Below are positions 1 to 7,895 of a DNA stretch of 64,000 bases, piece by piece (the stretch's first letter is position 1; the number at the start of each line of letters is the position of its first letter). The notes beneath the pieces were generated by a model. That model saw only the letters and a program-made list of their open reading frames with translations, made no database searches and had not been told where the DNA came from. Both the position numbers and the translations under genes were made by a program. The DNA is from Mucilaginibacter agri (lineage in GTDB: Bacteria > Bacteroidota > Bacteroidia > Sphingobacteriales > Sphingobacteriaceae): contig NZ_WWEO01000041.1 of NCBI RefSeq assembly GCF_009928685.1, forward strand, positions 310,001 through 374,000, in the 5' to 3' direction.

Positions 1-1
1 G

Positions 2-178
2 TTCGCCAGTTTTACGCTTGCGCTTTTTTTGGCCGATGTTTTCCACTCCTACTGGAAAGGCTTTGGTTCTGTTGCCTTAATTTACCTTTTGATTGCCATT
101 ATTGTAATGGCCGCCAAGGGCAGTTTAAAGCAGCCAATTGTTAACGCATTGATCAAAAAAATATTTAGCGAAAATTAA
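2..178 (+). CDS. C-terminal end of a holin-like small membrane protein (partial)
   Basis: Only the last 58 codons are in the window; the frame is open from base 2 and stops with TAA at 176-178. The visible part has two hydrophobic stretches (about residues 1-12 and 20-38), separated by a short H-S-Y-W-K-G loop, and a basic tail. This pattern fits the 'phage holin family' (holin superfamily III-like) membrane proteins that are common single chromosomal genes in Bacteroidetes and need not come from a phage. The stop codon overlaps the next start (TAATG), so the two genes are probably co-translated. The family call rests on hydrophobicity and context only. Confidence 0.5.
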   Translation, partial: FASFTLALFLADVFHSYWKGFGSVALIYLLIAIIVMAAKGSLKQPIVNALIKKIFSEN

Positions 179-606
179 TGATGGATATAACTGTTAGAAC
201 TATAAGTGATCTGCATAGCGAAATTATAAGGCTCGAAAAGCTGAAGCAACAACAGGAAATAGACCTTAAACAGAGGTTTAGTAGTCCATCGTCTATATTT
301 TCGATCGTAAAAAGTTTCTTCCCACGGTCTAATAAAGGCGGTAGCAGCATTCTGGATCAAGACTTTTTAGGTCTGATATCGCGTGTAGCTTTGCCATTTA
401 CACTAAACCGCACCCTGTTTAAGGGTTCTGGCTTTTTAGTTAAAACGCTGGTTGGTTTGGTTTCGCAAAAGGCATCGACCTATATCAGCGAAGATTCTGT
501 AACCGGCGTTTGGGATAAAGCCAAAGGGTTGATTACGGGCCTGCTTAGCAAGAAAAATAAAAAGCCCGCTCCTGCTCCGGAGCCGGATTTTTCGAAGGCG
601 TCCTGA
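178..606 (+). CDS. conserved hypothetical protein, 142 aa, coupled to the holin-like gene
   Basis: I do not recognise a named family. The first 35 residues are charged and look helical (E-I-I-R-L-E-K-L-K-Q-Q-Q-E type heptads), the middle holds a hydrophobic stretch near residues 60-105 (F-L-G-L-I-S-R-V-A-L-P-F), and the tail is Lys/Pro/Ala-rich. The ATG overlaps the stop of the preceding gene by one base, and a second ATG follows immediately, so translation may begin at 178 or 181. The pairing suggests a membrane-associated partner of the holin-like protein, as in envelope-stress style gene pairs, but this is inference. Confidence 0.6.
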   Translation: MMDITVRTISDLHSEIIRLEKLKQQQEIDLKQRFSSPSSIFSIVKSFFPRSNKGGSSILDQDFLGLISRVALPFTLNRTLFKGSGFLVKTLVGLVSQKASTYISEDSVTGVWDKAKGLITGLLSKKNKKPAPAPEPDFSKAS

Positions 607-655
607 CAGAATCTATCATTTCTATCTTTTAGGCTCTTAGCTGTAAGTAAAACTT

Positions 656-663
656 TATTTTTG
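656..663 (+). promoter_or_regulatory. -7 element of the trmB promoter
   Basis: TATTTTTG matches the Bacteroidetes -7 consensus TAnnTTTG and lies 16 bases before the GTG start of trmB. No TTG sits at the expected 19-base spacing, so the upstream element is weak. Confidence 0.5.
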
Positions 664-679
664 CACTTTATTATTTAAA

Positions 680-1330
680 GTGGGAAAAGATAAATTAAAG
701 CGATTTGCTGAGATAGAAACGTTTGATAATGTTTTACAATTAGATGCCGGCAAACCTTATAAAGGTCAATGGGCTAAGGAATTTTTTAAAAACGACAACC
801 CTGTTGTTTTAGAACTGGCTTGCGGTAAAGGTGAATACACCGTTAACCTGGCCAAAATGTTTCCGGATAAAAACTTTATTGGTGTCGACTACAAAGGCAA
901 CCGCATTTGGCGCGGTGCCAAAACGGCTATAGAAGAAGGAATTAAAAACGTTGGCTTTCTGCGGATACAGATTGAGCAAATTGTTGAATACTTTGCCAAT
1001 AATGAAATCGACGAGATTTGGATTACTTTTCCTGATCCGCAACCGCAGATTAGTAGAGAGAAAAAGCGCTTAACCTCTCCCCGCTTCCTGGATTACTACC
1101 GCCAGATTTTGCGCCCGGGTGCATTTATCAATCTTAAAACAGATAACGATGGCCTGCACGAATACACCGCACAGGTTATTGCAGATCAAGGTTTAAAACT
1201 TTACGCAAAGACGGAAGATGTTTACCATTCAGAGTTTTTGAACGAGGTATTGGATATCAAAACCTACTACGAGAAAAAATACCTGAAGCACGACAAGAAT
1301 ATTAACTATTTGAAGTATTCGCTAACTTAG
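680..1330 (+). CDS. trmB: tRNA (guanine-N7-)-methyltransferase
   Basis: TrmB transfers a methyl group from S-adenosylmethionine to N7 of guanine 46 in the variable loop of tRNA. The 216-residue length fits the family. The SAM-binding motif I is seen as V-L-E-L-A-C-G-K-G-E-Y near residue 42, followed by the acidic F-I-G-V-D-Y strand and the conserved W-I-T-F-P-D-P-Q-P motif near residue 113. The best start is GTG at 680, 16 bases after a TATTTTTG -7 element (656-663). The next gene follows after five bases, so the two are probably cotranscribed. Confidence 0.93.
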   Translation: MGKDKLKRFAEIETFDNVLQLDAGKPYKGQWAKEFFKNDNPVVLELACGKGEYTVNLAKMFPDKNFIGVDYKGNRIWRGAKTAIEEGIKNVGFLRIQIEQIVEYFANNEIDEIWITFPDPQPQISREKKRLTSPRFLDYYRQILRPGAFINLKTDNDGLHEYTAQVIADQGLKLYAKTEDVYHSEFLNEVLDIKTYYEKKYLKHDKNINYLKYSLT

Positions 1331-1335
1331 TATTT

Positions 1336-1668
1336 ATGGATGATCCTAATTTTTTCAATCACATTTACGAAGTTACCCGGCAAATTCCGGCCGGGCGTGT
1401 AACTTCTTATGGTGCCATTGCCAAATTTTTAGGATCGCCCAATTACTCTCGCATGGTTGGCCGCGCTATGGGCGAATGCGGAAAGGCCAAACCACCAGTG
1501 CCCTATCATCGGGTGGTGAATAGCACGGGCCACCTTACCGGCGACCCATCCGCAGCAACGCGCAGGCGGGAGTTGCTGCAAGAAGAGGGCGTATCTGTGA
1601 AAGAAGATAAGATCCAGAACTTTAAAAAAGTATTCTGGGATCCATCTAAAGAAATTAACTACGAATAG
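1336..1668 (+). CDS. alkyltransferase-like (ATL) protein of the MGMT family, no acceptor cysteine
   Basis: The 110-residue protein has the DNA-binding domain of O6-alkylguanine-DNA alkyltransferases: an R-Q-I-P-A-G-R-V-T-S-Y-G helix-turn-helix entry, the G-S-P-N-Y-S-R-M-V-G-R-A-M recognition helix with its arginine finger, and a terminal V-N-S-T-G-H loop. The active-site motif P-C-H-R is replaced by P-Y-H-R-V (about residues 57-61). Known ATL proteins, usually P-W-H-R, bind O6-alkylguanine without repairing it and hand it to nucleotide excision repair. The same role is likely here. It follows trmB by five bases. Confidence 0.85.
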   Translation: MDDPNFFNHIYEVTRQIPAGRVTSYGAIAKFLGSPNYSRMVGRAMGECGKAKPPVPYHRVVNSTGHLTGDPSAATRRRELLQEEGVSVKEDKIQNFKKVFWDPSKEINYE

Positions 1669-1676
1669 TCTTGAAG

Positions 1677-1695
1677 TCCTCTCCTATGGAGAGGA
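1677..1695. repeat. short inverted repeat of the C-T-C-T-C-C/G-G-A-G-A-G type
   Basis: TCCTCTCC and GGAGAGGA pair as an 8-bp stem around TAT. It lies between convergent genes (ATL and VOC) and may act as an RNA hairpin. Similar CCCTCTCC/GGAGAGGG hairpins occur at 15019-15037 and 24018-24036. Confidence 0.5.
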
Positions 1696-1755
1696 TTATG
1701 CATTGTTAATTTTTAGGTTATTTGTATGCACGAGGGCTTCGCCATTTAGGTGAGG

Positions 1756-2115
1756 CTATATATACTCCAGCAATTCCATCCTATTCCCAAACGGATCTAA
1801 AAACGAAAACCTACGGCGGCCGGCAATGTCGCGTTGTTTTTGAATAGTAACCCCGTTGGTTATTAGATGAGCCCGGGCTGCTTCCAAATCTTTAACCTCA
1901 AAGGCGGTGTGGCGTATGGTTAAAGGGTGCGCGTCTTCTACGCCTACATGCAATTCAATATCCGGCAATTGGAACCAAATACCTACATCATTCAGTTCAA
2001 CCGGGCGATATTTCTCCGGTAGGCCAATAACTTCGGTATAAAATTTCCGGGCTTCTTCTATACGTTCTTCGGGTACACAAATGTGGATATGGTCGGTACG
2101 TTTAAATGTTATCAT
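1756..2115 (-). CDS. VOC (vicinal oxygen chelate) superfamily protein
   Basis: This 119-residue, single-domain protein has the paired beta-alpha-beta-beta-beta modules of glyoxalase/bleomycin-resistance proteins: D-H-I-H-I-C-V near residue 8, F-Y-T-E-V-I-G-L-P near 25, the central H-V-G-V strand near 57, and the closing F-L-D-P-F-G-N-R-M-E-L-L-E-Y motif at the C-terminus. His and Glu positions expected to bind metal are present. The substrate cannot be told from the sequence; the small size fits a homodimeric dioxygenase or lactoylglutathione-lyase-like enzyme. It is transcribed alone, convergent with the ATL gene. Confidence 0.85.
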   Translation of the reverse strand: MITFKRTDHIHICVPEERIEEARKFYTEVIGLPEKYRPVELNDVGIWFQLPDIELHVGVEDAHPLTIRHTAFEVKDLEAARAHLITNGVTIQKQRDIAGRRRFSFLDPFGNRMELLEYI

Positions 2116-2310
2116 AGGTTAAAATAAATATGTTTATGCGCATTACTCCTTTTCAATGCCGCTGTAATTTGCATTAATAAGGGAGTAGATCATGATGCTG
2201 AGATCTACCAACTTCATCAAAGATAGCCGATACATAACCTGCAAAACAAGAATTTTGCCGAACATTGCAATTCAATAACTCAGTAACTGAATAATTAATA
2301 ACTCAAAATA

Positions 2311-2661
2311 ATGGGACAATTAGTAGATGATTTCAACGGCTATCGCGAAAAAATGAACGATAGAATAATGGAAACCGCCAATGTAAATATTAAACGGTTT
2401 TTTGCTTTAGATACCACCAGTTATGCCGAAGGCGCATTGGATGTAAAAACAAAAGAAATGCTGGGCCTGGTATCTTCTATGGTGTTACGCTGCGACGATT
2501 GCATAAAATATCACCTCGGCAAATGCCATGAAGCAGGTGTAAATAGTGCCGAGATGAACGAAATTTTTATGATAGCCAATTTGGTAGGTGGATCTATCGT
2601 TATCCCGCACTACCGCCGTGCTGTGGAATATTGGGACGAGCTGAATGGATATCAGGCGTGA
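2311..2661 (+). CDS. carboxymuconolactone decarboxylase / AhpD-like family protein
   Basis: The 116-residue all-helical protein contains the AhpD-type redox motif C-D-D-C-I-K-Y-H (residues about 60-67), where a CxxC pair and a following His form the peroxidase or disulfide-exchange centre of the CMD family. Length and the final A-V-E-Y-W-D-E-L helix match the short CMD group. Its likely role is peroxide or thiol redox chemistry; a true decarboxylase role is less likely because the CxxC is intact. It is monocistronic and is followed closely by an inverted repeat. Confidence 0.85.
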   Translation: MGQLVDDFNGYREKMNDRIMETANVNIKRFFALDTTSYAEGALDVKTKEMLGLVSSMVLRCDDCIKYHLGKCHEAGVNSAEMNEIFMIANLVGGSIVIPHYRRAVEYWDELNGYQA

Positions 2662-2667
2662 TTTTTT

Positions 2668-2760
2668 TGTCATTCAGAGCGACGGCGAAGAATCCTCTTC
2701 AATTAGCATTTGCGTCGATGCATTTACGTAGAAGATTCTTCGCCGTCGCTCTGAATGACA
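2668..2760. repeat. REP-like inverted repeat, family A copy 1
   Basis: A perfect 27-bp inverted repeat (arms 2668-2694 and 2734-2760) begins with TGTCATTC and ends with GAATGACA, with a 39-bp centre. The left arm starts seven bases after the stop of the upstream gene. Four more elements with the same TGTCATT...AATGACA ends occur at 18241, 21491, 25596 and 56873. No open frame lies inside. Confidence 0.85.
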
Positions 2761-2817
2761 ACAGGTTTCGGTGTGCTAATAAAATTAGTATATTGCCTGC
2801 TCAAAACCTATTGAACC

Positions 2818-3384
2818 ATGAGCCAATCAACTCAAGAAATCCACCGCTGCGCATGGGCCGGCACTGACCCGTTGTATCAAAAATATCACGACGAAGAGTG
2901 GGGCAAAACAACGCATGACGATAACGTATTGTTCGAGTTTTTGCTGCTCGAAGGCGCACAGGCCGGATTGAGCTGGATCACTATTCTGCGCCGCCGTGAG
3001 AACTACCGGAAGGCTTTTGCCAATTTCGACGCAAAAAAGATAGCCGCATTTGACGAGAAAGACGTAGAGCGTTTAATGAACGACGAGGGTATTATCCGCA
3101 ACCGCTTAAAGATAAACTCGGCTATAAAAAATGCACAGTTGTTTCTGGAATTGCAAAAGGAATTTGGCTCGTTTGATAAATACCTGTACAGCTTTATGCC
3201 CGACGGTAAACCGATAGACAATTGCCCAACCCACGGAGTAGCAGCCACCAGCCCCGAATCGGACGCTATTGCCAGGGATATGAAAAAGCGGGGGTTTAAA
3301 TTCTTTGGTTCGACTATCTGTTATGCTCACATGCAGGCCACTGGTATGGTGAATGATCATTTAGCGACGTGCAGTTTTAGATAA
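2818..3384 (+). CDS. tag: DNA-3-methyladenine glycosylase I
   Basis: Tag removes N3-methyladenine from alkylated DNA and starts base excision repair. The 188-residue protein follows the family along its whole length: R-C-A-W-A-G-T-D-P-L-Y and Y-H-D-E-E-W-G at the N-terminus, L-E-G-A-Q-A-G-L-S-W-I with the catalytic-pocket Glu near residue 43, K-R-G-F-K-F-F-G-S-T-I-C-Y, and the C-terminal V-N-D-H-L-A-T-C. The Cys and His at each end are the zinc-snap ligands of the enterobacterial enzyme and are all present. Together with the ATL gene it gives this region two alkylation-damage functions. Confidence 0.95.
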   Translation: MSQSTQEIHRCAWAGTDPLYQKYHDEEWGKTTHDDNVLFEFLLLEGAQAGLSWITILRRRENYRKAFANFDAKKIAAFDEKDVERLMNDEGIIRNRLKINSAIKNAQLFLELQKEFGSFDKYLYSFMPDGKPIDNCPTHGVAATSPESDAIARDMKKRGFKFFGSTICYAHMQATGMVNDHLATCSFR

Positions 3385-3390
3385 ATAGTC

Positions 3391-3559
3391 TGAACCAGAA
3401 TTTTCAGGATTAAAGAATTTTCTGAATTTTCATTTCACGCGTGAATGGACTGCCTGCTTTACCTCATTAATCTTAAATTTGTTGAGTTATATAAACCGTA
3501 ACTTAGAATTTTAATGGCCAGAATTTTGTTAATTCTTTAATCCTGAAAATTCCGGTTCA
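3391..3559. repeat. 169-bp element bounded by a 29-bp inverted repeat
   Basis: The arms TGAACCAGAATTTTCAGGAT... (3391-3419) and its complement (3531-3559) differ at one position. The interior has no open frame; it holds a small palindrome around TTCACGCGTGAA (3434-3446) and a TAAATTTG -7-like sequence at 3474-3481. The element fills almost the whole tag-polA gap and looks like a miniature mobile element or large hairpin repeat. No target-site duplication was identified. Confidence 0.7.
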
Positions 3560-3570
3560 AGACAATAATT

Positions 3571-6381
3571 ATGAAAAAACTGTTTCTTCTGGATGGTATG
3601 GCCCTAATGTACCGGGCACATTTTGCATTAAGCAAAAACCCGCGCTTTACCTCATCGGGCATTAATACATCAGCTGTAATGGGCTTTACCAATACACTGT
3701 TAGATGTGCTTAAAAAAGAAAAGCCAACCCACATGGCTGTTGTTTTTGATACCGAAGCACCAACCGAGCGCCATACAGATTTTGCAGCTTATAAAGCCCA
3801 GCGCCAAGCCATGCCCGAAGATCTTTCGGCTGCCATGCCTTACGTGTTTAAGTTGATACTGGGCTTCAACATCCCGGTAATTACTTCTGATGGTTACGAG
3901 GCCGATGATATTATTGGTACGCTAGCGAAAAAAGCAGAAAAAGAAGGCTACCAGGTGTATTGCATGACCCCCGATAAGGATTTTGCACAACTGGTATCCG
4001 ACAATATATTTATTTACAAACCTGCCCGTATGGGCAACGAGATGGAGATTCTCGGGGTAAAGGAGGTTTGCGAAAAATGGGAAGTGGATGATGTTTGCAA
4101 GGTGATCGATATCCTGGGTTTATGGGGCGATGCTGTTGATAACATTCCCGGTATACCCGGCATTGGCGAGAAAACAGCCAAGGCACTTATCAAGCAATAC
4201 GGCTCGATGGAAAACATCATAGCCAACAGCCACGAGCTGAAGGGCAAGATGCGAGAGAACGTGGAGAACTTTGCGGAGCAAGGGCTGCTATCCAAAAAAT
4301 TGGCAACTATTTTATTAGATGTTCCGGTTGAACTGGATGAAGCTGGATTAGAAATCTGTGCACCAAGCAAAGATTTACTTGAACCGCTGTTTGCCGAACT
4401 GGAATTCCGTACGCTTGGCCGCCGTGTATTTGGCGACGATTTCAGCATTACCGAAATTAAAGCTACTGGTGTACAAACAGATCTGTTTGGTAATCCAACG
4501 GCAACCGGTCGTACCACCCTAACAGTGGAGATTAATGACATTGCCACAGAAGATTTACCTGAGGCAGGTAAAAACATAACCAACGTAGAGCACACCTATC
4601 ATCTGGTCGACGACTTTGAAAAGCGGGCAGAACTGATAATGCTTTTAAAGCAGCAAAAAAGCATTTGCTTTGATACCGAAACTACCGGTACAGATGCTAA
4701 TCACTGCGAACTGGTGGGGTTCTCCTTTTCTATTAAACCGGGCGAGGGCTGGTATGTACCCGTACCTGCCGATCAGAATGAGGCCTACGCCATTGCTTCG
4801 GAGTTTAAAGACCTGCTCGAGGATGAAAACATAGATAAGGTTGGCCAAAATATTAAGTATGATATTTTAATGCTTAAATGGTACGGCATTGATGTTAAGG
4901 GCGCTTTGTTTGATACCATGATGGCACACTACGTGCTCGATCCGGACACCAGACACGGCATGGATATCCTGTCGGAGAATTACCTCGGATATAAACCGGT
5001 ATCGATAACTACCCTTATAGGCCCCAAAGGCAAGAACCAGTTAAGCATGCGCGATGTGCCGATGGAGCAGATTAAGGAATATGCTGCTGAAGATGCCGAC
5101 ATTACCTTACAACTGAAAAATGTCTTCGAACCAAAGATCAAAGAAGCTGATGCAGAAAAGCTAATCCACGAGATAGAACACCCGCTGATCTACGTATTGG
5201 CCGACATGGAATTTGAAGGTGTGCGTATTGATGAAGGTACCCTGCGCGATTTCTCCAAAGATTTGGAAGCGGACCTGGTGCGTTTAGAAAAAGTGGTTTA
5301 CGAAAAGGCTGGCGTACGTTTTAACATTGCATCACCCAAACAACTGGGCGAGGTATTGTTCGAAAAATTGATGCTCGATCCCAAAGCCAAAAAGACCAAA
5401 ACCGGCCAATACCAAACCGGCGAAGATGTGCTGTTAGCCTTGGCCAACAAAAGCGACATCGTGCGCGATATCCTCGATTTCCGCCAGATGCAGAAACTGA
5501 AATCTACCTATGTGGATGCTTTGCCAGAGTTAATTAACCCGAAGAGCGGTCGCCTGCATACTTCTTACAACCAGGCGGTGGCTGCAACAGGCAGGTTAAG
5601 TTCTAATAATCCTAACTTACAAAATATACCGATCCGTACCGAGCGCGGTCGCGAGGTGCGTAAAGCATTTATCCCCCGCGACGCAGATCACAGCATTATC
5701 TCTGCGGATTATTCGCAGATAGAACTGCGCTTAATAGCTGAGATCAGCAAAGACGAAAATATGCTCGATGCATTCTCTAAAAACCTCGACATCCACACCG
5801 CTACCGCAGCCAACGTGTATGGGGTAGCGTTAGAAGAAGTGGACAGTACCATGCGCCGTAATGCCAAGGCGGTAAACTTCGGTATTATTTACGGGCAATC
5901 GGCTTTCGGTTTATCGCAAAGTCTGGGCATTCCGCGTAAAGAGGCCGGTGAGATGATTGAACAATATTTTGCACAATATTCGGGCATAAAACGTTACATG
6001 AGCGATACCATGAACTTCGCCCGCGAGAACGGTTATGTGCAAACGCTGATGGGTCGCCGTCGTTACCTGCGCGATATCAACTCGGCCAACCAAACTGTGC
6101 GCAGCTTTGCCGAGCGAAATGCCATTAATGCGCCAATCCAGGGTTCGGCTGCAGATATGATCAAAATAGCCATGATCAACATCCATAGGGAGCTGAAAGC
6201 CCAGAAATTGGGTGCCCGCATGACTATGCAGGTGCATGATGAGTTGGTGTTTGATGTGCCTAACAGCGAGATAGAGTTGGTTAAACCAATTATTGAGCAC
6301 AACATGAAAACCGCTATCAAAACCAATGTGCCTATAATGGTAGAGATCGGCACCGGCTTAAACTGGCTCGAAGCACACTAA
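3571..6381 (+). CDS. polA: DNA polymerase I
   Basis: PolA fills gaps in repair and replaces RNA primers on the lagging strand. The 936-residue protein has the three expected domains: a 5'-3' exonuclease (residues 1 to about 290, with V-F-D-T-E-A-P-T and E-A-D-D-I-I-G-T-L), a 3'-5' exonuclease (about 330-520, exo I F-D-T-E-T-T-G-T-D, exo II N-I-K-Y-D, exo III Y-A-A-E-D-A-D) and the polymerase (motif A S-A-D-Y-S-Q-I-E-L-R, motif B with R-R-N-A-K-A-V-N-F-G-I-I-Y-G, motif C M-Q-V-H-D-E-L-V-F). The proofreading acidic residues are all present, unlike in several polA groups where they are lost. It stands alone between tag and glgA. Confidence 0.97.
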   Translation: MKKLFLLDGMALMYRAHFALSKNPRFTSSGINTSAVMGFTNTLLDVLKKEKPTHMAVVFDTEAPTERHTDFAAYKAQRQAMPEDLSAAMPYVFKLILGFNIPVITSDGYEADDIIGTLAKKAEKEGYQVYCMTPDKDFAQLVSDNIFIYKPARMGNEMEILGVKEVCEKWEVDDVCKVIDILGLWGDAVDNIPGIPGIGEKTAKALIKQYGSMENIIANSHELKGKMRENVENFAEQGLLSKKLATILLDVPVELDEAGLEICAPSKDLLEPLFAELEFRTLGRRVFGDDFSITEIKATGVQTDLFGNPTATGRTTLTVEINDIATEDLPEAGKNITNVEHTYHLVDDFEKRAELIMLLKQQKSICFDTETTGTDANHCELVGFSFSIKPGEGWYVPVPADQNEAYAIASEFKDLLEDENIDKVGQNIKYDILMLKWYGIDVKGALFDTMMAHYVLDPDTRHGMDILSENYLGYKPVSITTLIGPKGKNQLSMRDVPMEQIKEYAAEDADITLQLKNVFEPKIKEADAEKLIHEIEHPLIYVLADMEFEGVRIDEGTLRDFSKDLEADLVRLEKVVYEKAGVRFNIASPKQLGEVLFEKLMLDPKAKKTKTGQYQTGEDVLLALANKSDIVRDILDFRQMQKLKSTYVDALPELINPKSGRLHTSYNQAVAATGRLSSNNPNLQNIPIRTERGREVRKAFIPRDADHSIISADYSQIELRLIAEISKDENMLDAFSKNLDIHTATAANVYGVALEEVDSTMRRNAKAVNFGIIYGQSAFGLSQSLGIPRKEAGEMIEQYFAQYSGIKRYMSDTMNFARENGYVQTLMGRRRYLRDINSANQTVRSFAERNAINAPIQGSAADMIKIAMINIHRELKAQKLGARMTMQVHDELVFDVPNSEIELVKPIIEHNMKTAIKTNVPIMVEIGTGLNWLEAH

Positions 6382-6473
6382 AAAAATCAGCGGCGAGTAA
6401 ACAAACACATTAACCCTGTTTGTGGTTGTGTATTGGGTAAATGTTGTTTACCTTAACATCCATATAAGCCGTA

Positions 6474-7895
6474 ATGAGAATTTATCATCTAAGTGCAGAG
6501 TGTTATCCTGTTGCTAAAGTTGGCGGGCTGGGAGATGTTGTAGGCGCACTGCCTAAATATCAAAACCAGGCCGGCCTTAATGCGGCGGTTGTATTGCCTT
6601 ATTACAACCGCAAGTTTGTGCGCGAGCACCAGTTTGATGTGGTGTTCCGGGCGTCTAACTTATTAGGCACTAAACGCTATGAATTCGAGATCTTAAAGGA
6701 GCGCGATAATGTGCTGGGCTTCGAGCTATATCTGGTACATATACCCGGGTTGCTCGATCGCGAAGAGGTTTACAGCTATCCCGATGAACGCGAGCAATTT
6801 ATAGCCTATCAACTGGCCTTTTTAGACTGGATCAACTGGTCGCAGCAAACGCCCGATATTATTCATTGCCACGACCATCATTCGGGTTTAGTGCCGTTTT
6901 TGCTGCAGCACTCGGCGCTTTATAAACGCATATCAAAAACTAAAACGGTTTTCACTATCCATAACGGCCAATATCACGGCGCTTTCAGCTGGGACAAGGT
7001 TGGCCTGTTGCCAGAAATAGATATGGCGTCCGCGGGTTTGCTGGAGTGGAATAATGCCATAAACCCATTGGCTGCTGCCGTTAAATGCTGCGACAGATAT
7101 ACAACGGTATCGCCAAGCTATCTCTACGAGCTGACCAAACAAAGCAATGGCCTCGAATATTTATTTTACCTCGAAGGCCAGAAAGGCTCGGGCATAATCA
7201 ACGGTATCGATACCCAGGTTTGGGATCCGGCTACGGATAAAATGATTGCGGCAAACTATTCATTAAAGAAAATAAAGGACAAGGAGAAAAACAAACAGGC
7301 GCTTTGTGAGCGTTTTGAGCTTTCTACAGATAAACCCCTGGTAGCTTTCATCGGCAGACTAGTTGGTGAGAAAGGAGCCGACTTGATTGCCGAGGCTTTT
7401 GGCAAGAGCGTTAACGAACTCGGCGGGCAAGTAAACTTTTTGGTGTTGGGCACCGGCGAAATAGATATTCAGGACGAGTTGAAGGTCCTGGCCGAAAGGT
7501 ATCCGGAAAGCTGCAAAGTTTACATCGGTTACGATGAGGAACTTTCGCACCGCATTTACGCAGGGGCAGATTTTCTGCTGATGCCATCGCGTGTTGAGCC
7601 CTGCGGGCTTAACCAACTTTATTCGCTACGGTACGGAACCGTGCCGATAGTGCGCAGCACAGGAGGCCTAAAAGATACTGTGATTGATTTTGGTGATGAG
7701 AACGGCTACGGCATTCGGTTTAATAACGCCAGTGTTAATGATATTTGTTATTCCGTTGGCCGGGCGCTTTCAGTTTATCAGAACACTGAGCACTTACAAT
7801 TGTTACGTAAACGGATGATGGCACTTGATTTCTCGTGGAACCAATCGACGAACCAATATATACAACTTTACAAAAGTTTAATACCTAACTTATGA
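6474..7895 (+). CDS. glgA: glycogen synthase (GT5)
   Basis: GlgA adds glucose from ADP-glucose to growing alpha-1,4-glucan. The 473-residue protein opens with the starch-synthase motif K-V-G-G-L-G-D-V-V-G-A-L-P (residues 15-27), has the linker F-I-G-R-L-V-G-E-K-G at the start of the second Rossmann domain, and the nucleotide-sugar site P-S-R-V-E-P-C-G-L-N-Q-L-Y with S-T-G-G-L-K-D-T-V. Its stop overlaps the glgC start by four bases (ATGA), so the substrate-making enzyme is made from the same transcript. Confidence 0.95.
   Translation: MRIYHLSAECYPVAKVGGLGDVVGALPKYQNQAGLNAAVVLPYYNRKFVREHQFDVVFRASNLLGTKRYEFEILKERDNVLGFELYLVHIPGLLDREEVYSYPDEREQFIAYQLAFLDWINWSQQTPDIIHCHDHHSGLVPFLLQHSALYKRISKTKTVFTIHNGQYHGAFSWDKVGLLPEIDMASAGLLEWNNAINPLAAAVKCCDRYTTVSPSYLYELTKQSNGLEYLFYLEGQKGSGIINGIDTQVWDPATDKMIAANYSLKKIKDKEKNKQALCERFELSTDKPLVAFIGRLVGEKGADLIAEAFGKSVNELGGQVNFLVLGTGEIDIQDELKVLAERYPESCKVYIGYDEELSHRIYAGADFLLMPSRVEPCGLNQLYSLRYGTVPIVRSTGGLKDTVIDFGDENGYGIRFNNASVNDICYSVGRALSVYQNTEHLQLLRKRMMALDFSWNQSTNQYIQLYKSLIPNL

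Noticed and set aside
1..606. Prophage remnant suggested by the holin-like gene
   Set aside because: No other phage genes are near, and the holin-like family is often chromosomal in Bacteroidetes.
4014..4595. 193-codon minus-strand open frame inside polA
   Set aside because: It lies within conserved polA sequence and its Ser/Pro-rich translation matches nothing.
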